Part shown: positions 59,641-64,000 of the stretch, piece by piece
Numbering within the stretch: position 1 is the first letter of the stretch
Layout of the letters: each line of letters starts with the position of its first letter
Origin: Anaspis maculata
Lineage: Eukaryota > Arthropoda > Insecta > Coleoptera > Scraptiidae
Assembly: GCA_949128115.1 (NCBI GenBank)
Contig: OX421963.1
Span: 57,903,306 to 57,967,305, forward strand
Length of the DNA: 64,000 bases
Direction of reading: 5' to 3'
Program-made: the position numbers and the translations under genes
Notes under the pieces: generated by a model
The model's database searches: none
The model's input: only the letters and a program-made list of their open reading frames with translations
Told to the model about the DNA's origin: nothing

Positions 59641-60334
59641 CAAGCCAAACTGTACTTTCAAAAATAACCAGACAAATTTTGAATCAGAACTCCAGTCACT
59701 CAAAATAGCTTGAAAACGCACGTGTCCTGTTATAGCTTGTGAAACGCCAACTAGTAGCCGAGGTACACATAAAAAAACGGCATTTGATGTTACAAGCAAG
59801 CCACTTTGCACAGTTGCTACTTAGACCCTAACAAACATTTTTTTCCGCAGCACATGAAAATCGGTCCCTTGGGAGAGCGGGGGGGGGAGCCCCCCTTGAA
59901 AAAAGTAACTTTTTTGAATATTGACCGATTTTCACAATTCTGGTGTCGATTCCACACAATTTAATATCGCTAAGAAAGATAGAGATGAAGTACGTCACAA
60001 GATACAGTTATTTTTTCATTTTCGGGCGCCATTTTTAAAATATGACCGCCTATTCAGCAAAATTTCATCTGATTTGAAAATAAGCTTGTCGCGTGTCTAA
60101 ACCGACTAATTTTGGGGCGCTCTTTACGTTTTCTTCATCTAAAATAACATTCGAGATATCTGAAGGGAGTTATTGAATGAAGGAAGCATAGAAGGCAATT
60201 TTTTTCAATATTTATACTAATGAAGAAATATTCAGTTACATATTATTCGCAATAATTTGTTGCACACTGTTCCCTGGATCAGCTGAACCAATCGTAGGAT
60301 CAAGTCCTGAACTGAAAAGTAATTATTGGGGCTT

Positions 60335-61350
60335 CTAGTACCTATACTTTCCTTCAAATTTATAAAAAAAACTGAAGGCATAGTTTTTGTTGGTGCAGCC
60401 TCCTTTACAGCTCTTGCAACTAAGAGTGCAGGGTAGCCGATTTCTTTTGCATTCACATTGCATAGTTTGGCAACCAGTCTTGCAGCCACATCGGTCCAAG
60501 GCATGACAAGCACTCCACACTTCCTATAACTGAGACCATACTGGCTCCCACTTATCATTTTGGAGTGCCCAACCCAATCCTTCTGGAGTTGTGTCACACT
60601 GGCTAATGGACGTGGCTTGTCCCCACAACTGACCAGCCTGGTAAGCGGCTCGTCGAGCATGCTGTACTAGGGCACCAGATGTCGGAGGACCACAGGGCCA
60701 AAGGTCGATTCTCTGTGGCAAATAGGTTTTTGCGAACCTGATCTACAGTGATGCACTCAGGATCACACACTCCATACATGCGGACTGTGTTTTCTTCCAA
60801 GGTCTTCAGTGTATCCTCAGTGAGAGGATGTGCAGGAGGACAAGCTAAAGGTGTGAATGCATCGGTGTAAATATCTTTCCAAGCACTCCACCTGTCTTTT
60901 TGTCTTTCTATCAACTAAAAAACGAAACGCTATCACAATCTATGTAGGCGTGGAAACCACGCTGAGCTACGGATCTGGACTCTCCAAGAGCTTCTGCAAT
61001 TGAATGGATTGCTAGGTGTCTGTAATGCTTGGAGGTACCATAGAGAATCCGTAATTGCCTGAGGCCGACGCTTTTTATGTCGAAGTTGTAGAAGATCGCT
61101 AGGACTACGACGTCTGTATCGGAACTTGGAATGGGGACGTTTTCAGTATCGAGAATTACCATGTCCATGACATGAAGAAATATCCTGCCATCAGCTTCTT
61201 CCATCTGATCGCAAGTGACATCATTGAGGTTGGTGTTTTGAGATAATCCAAAGATCTGACGAATTCATCTACGGTTGTCACTGAGCCTATGATTTGAGGT
61301 AAACCAGAAAGAGACGTTTCTGAAAGAAATCTGAATAATTCAAATATCAT
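60335..61350 (-). pseudogene. Broken transposon-borne gene: EEAD/DTDV region, CDS motif, Cys-rich C-terminus
   Basis: Fragments in shifting frames read EEADGRIFLHVMDMV, SSDTDVVVLAIFYN, FHAYIDCDSVS, FAT.NRPLAL, LVQHARRAAYQAGQLWGQA, GWALQNDKWEPVW and CGCKTGCQTMQCECKRNRL followed by more Cys. This order matches a widespread, unnamed, highly repeated animal protein family (EEADTR...SPDTDVLVL...GCDS...WGQ...CxCKxGC). Function unproven; the Cys-rich tail suggests metal or nucleic acid binding. At least four frame breaks. Confidence 0.65.
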
Positions 61351-61575
61351 TCTTGAGATTCACTGTGGGGAAAACCCACTTACAGATCAACTGAGGGTGA
61401 TTGAAGGCAATGTTGTCTTTATACATCTGTTTCCTTACCTCAATATGTCACTACATTTGGAACAACAGCGCTGCAAGCTGCAGTCATGAATAACTGCCGC
61501 CAAAACATTTCGCATATTCAAATCCACATTCGGGTTGTGGCGTTGAAATAAGACGTAAGACTTATGGAACTTATT

Positions 61576-61601
61576 TATAATAATAATAATAATAATAATA
61601 A
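61576..61601. repeat. (TAA)n microsatellite
   Basis: About eight TAA/AAT units, followed by a TTTATTGATTTTCCAGAATA stretch that may be a reversed retroelement tail. Confidence 0.85.
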
Positions 61602-62191
61602 ACTGTCTTTATTGATTTTCCAGAATAAAGTATAAGAAATGAAAATGAGAATAAAATAAACACTGAAAAATCAAACTTATGGCGAAGTTCAGATGAGTGC
61701 ACAATCACACCCGCTGCTGAGGGGTGCCCCCTGCACCCCCATTCCACGTTTACCGGATAATAGTTATAATAATGCACCGAATATTATTTTAGATAAAGGA
61801 AACGTGGAGAGCATCCTTGAATTAGTCAGTTTGGACATGTGACAAGGTTATTTTCAAATCAGATAAAATTTTGCGAAATTGGCGGCCATATTTTGGAAAT
61901 GGCGCCTAAAAATAACCATACCTTGTAACTTACAGCATTAGCATTGTCTCTATTTTTCTTGGTGATATCAAATTGTGTGGAATCGACACCAAAATTGTGA
62001 AAATCGGTCCATATTTGAAAAAGTTACTCTTTCCAAGGGGTTCTCCCCCCCCCCGCTTTCCTAAGGGACCGATTTTCATGTGCTGCGGAAAAAAATGTTT
62101 GTTAGTGTCTTAGTAACAACTGTGCAAAGTGGCTTGCTTGTAACATCAAATGCTGTTTTCTTTCCATTTAACGTGTGTGCCTCGGCTACTA

Positions 62192-63837
62192 AACAGTGAG
62201 CGGATTGATTGCAAGTCGTTTGCTGCAATTTTTGCCACTTTGTACATTTCCTCTATCTCGGCAATAATCCTGCCATTGTAACTTTTGCAAGACACTTACA
62301 ATTATAAGCAAAGAAATCATTGACAAACCTTTTGCCAACAAAACTCCTGCTGTTATAGTATGCAACGCTCCACTTTTCCAAATATGCCATCTTCCGATCG
62401 ATCTTGTGGGCAATCATTATTGGTCATGTTTTTGAAACTGCAACGATACCAAAGAGTGTATTACCTATTACAAAATTAATAGCGTGATTAATTTTGCTCA
62501 GGTATACCACCACCACCAATTATCAAAACTTTGTATAATTTAATACTTAAGTATTTACTTCAGAGTTATCCGAGAAGTTGGATACCTACTTTGCATAGCA
62601 TTCTTGGATTTATTCTCGGGTTTAAATATCTCAACAACAATAATCTTTCTTTCAGCTATAGCCAACAACAATTACAAGTTGCAATCGGTAATAGTGCAAG
62701 GTAAAATTCCTGCCGAGTATGCTGTTCGCTCCACTTTTCCAAATTCCTACTACGTCTACCTCTCAACTCTCGATGGTTGTTCTTTGACTTCCAGTTTAAT
62801 GGTCTAGCAATCGACGATCGCATATACGCACCAGGCCAAAAGCGCCTCCGTGATCGATTATTTTGAATATTTGCACTTAAAAACCGGATGAATTCTTTAA
62901 TTCTCCCCGCTTTTGACTTACCTTTCACCTTATACCCAGCCCATCTGGTGTCTGCCGCTCTTTTAACAACAATAATAGTAGAAGTGAAGAAGTCCGCAGC
63001 AGCGGTAAAGCAGTCGCCGGTGCATTTTCCGCGTGTCCAAAAACAATATTTAAATTCTGTGTGCGTATAATTTCGGAAACCCTTCGTGAATTTCAAATGA
63101 AAATAGGTGGGGTCTCTTGAAGTGCTTCGACTATAATAATCTTATAGAAAGCCGAACACTATATTGACATGATGTTTGTTTTTTAATTATTTGTGGTGAT
63201 TTTAATGAGAGGATAAAAACACTTTGAAAATGTCGGTGAGTACAAAATCTTTATACTCAAGTAGGTAGTTACTTAGTCAAAGTCACAAAGTCGCCTGAAA
63301 TAATCGGTTGTTACATTTTCACGTCTTTGATTCTGATATAGAATGGATATGTACAACAAAGATACTTATAAGAATAAGTCGATATATTAAATGCAAGGAC
63401 AACAGACGAGTACCAGCCTATCTTATTGTGAAAAACAATTCTGTCTCGGTATAAATGTTAAAGTTTCACGGCTGTTAAGGTATAAATACATAAAATTATG
63501 GCAATGCCAAATTTTTGTTGAATGCCACAGCCTCAAAAAACACTAAATTGCCTATTATTTTGGGAAAAATAATAAATTTAATAGCCAATAACACGAAAAA
63601 TATTTTTTTACATGCATTTTGAATACCTTCCGGACGCATTCCCAAGTCACGGATTGTGCCTATTATTGTTAGGTAGGTACTCATTTGATTATACATACTT
63701 GAAAATAATTAAAAATTATTTCACCTTTACCTATTATTTATTGTATGTATAATGGAATGCAACCTCCACCTATTTTTGCATGGTATTATAAATTTTTGCA
63801 GAATTTTTAAATTATATCCCGTTTACTTTTTATTTTC
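62192..63837. other. No gene recognised
   Basis: The minus-strand frame 62656-63096 (146 codons) has a basic composition and an ADTRWAGY peptide recalling hAT-type TRW motifs, too little to call. CTCCACTTTTCCAAAT occurs twice (62369, 62731), suggesting related flanking repeats. Confidence 0.35.
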
Positions 63838-64000
63838 AGTAAAATGACTTTTAGCAGCAAAAATAAAGTGACAAGCTGGAACGCTAGGAGAATACTGCTG
63901 ATCGCCGCTGATAGTTTTCCTCCAAAACTTTGCAAGTGCCTTCAGCTGTAACCGGCGTAGCCCTCCAGCTTGTCATTTTATTTCAAAAAGTCATTCTACT
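63838..64000. mobile_element. Hairpin MITE at the window edge
   Basis: AGTAAAATGACTTTT...TGACAAGCTGGA on the left pairs with the complement of AGTAGAATGACTTTT...TGACAAGCTGGA on the right. The element may continue beyond the window, so its right border is unknown. Confidence 0.55.

Larger units (their letters stand above)
59752..62191 (-). mobile_element. 2.4-kb transposon with about 330-400 bp inverted ends and a Cys-rich gene
   Basis: Ends TAGTAGCCGAGG with paired blocks TTGATGTTACAAGCAAGCCA, GTGCAAAGTGG, GCACATGAAAATCGGTCCCT and GGGGGGG tracts extending inward about 330 bp or more. AAC borders both ends. The minus strand between the ends holds a broken gene (60335-61350). A (TAA)n tract and possible LINE tail are inserted near 61576. 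Confidence 0.75.

Overview
The window is nuclear DNA of an insect-like arthropod. Two multi-exon genes have GT-AG introns: a Methuselah-like GPCR (plus strand) and the spliceosomal protein Prp8 (minus strand). The rest is AT-rich DNA crowded with DNA transposons and foldback repeats. Short TAGGTACCTAC-type words recur. A sap-feeding hemipteran (aphid, whitefly or mealybug type) is plausible, but the sequence does not fix the order.

Layout. 1-3805 is upstream repeat-rich DNA with a foldback element, a nested TTA-flanked MITE, a LINE tail and a tRNA-like B box. 3806-24245 is the Methuselah-like receptor: 6 coding exons, 493 codons. Its first intron is 16.2 kb and holds inverted Tc1-like transposase fragments and a 4.3-kb hAT element with an 8-bp target duplication that has itself been invaded. 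24246-24990 is a tail-to-tail junction where the two polyadenylation signals face each other 23 nt apart. 24991-47982 is Prp8: 15 coding exons, 7095 bp including stop, 2364 codons, with all phases matching. A noncoding 5' exon ends at 48093. Its introns carry several kb-scale inverted repeats, a TAA-flanked element beside the exon-2 donor, and a foldback-type element bounded by 15-16 bp tandem arrays and an 11-bp direct repeat. 48200-64000 has no host gene I can support. It holds TIR and foldback elements, including a 2.4-kb element with long inverted ends and a broken Cys-rich transposon-borne gene.

The two genes have no evident functional link: one is a U5 snRNP core protein, the other a surface receptor. 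Their relation is positional, through convergent and probably overlapping 3' ends. The most unusual material is the Prp8 intron content, above all the 42919-44963 element. Exon boundaries were set by hand from homology, reading frame and splice signals. No alignment or search was run.
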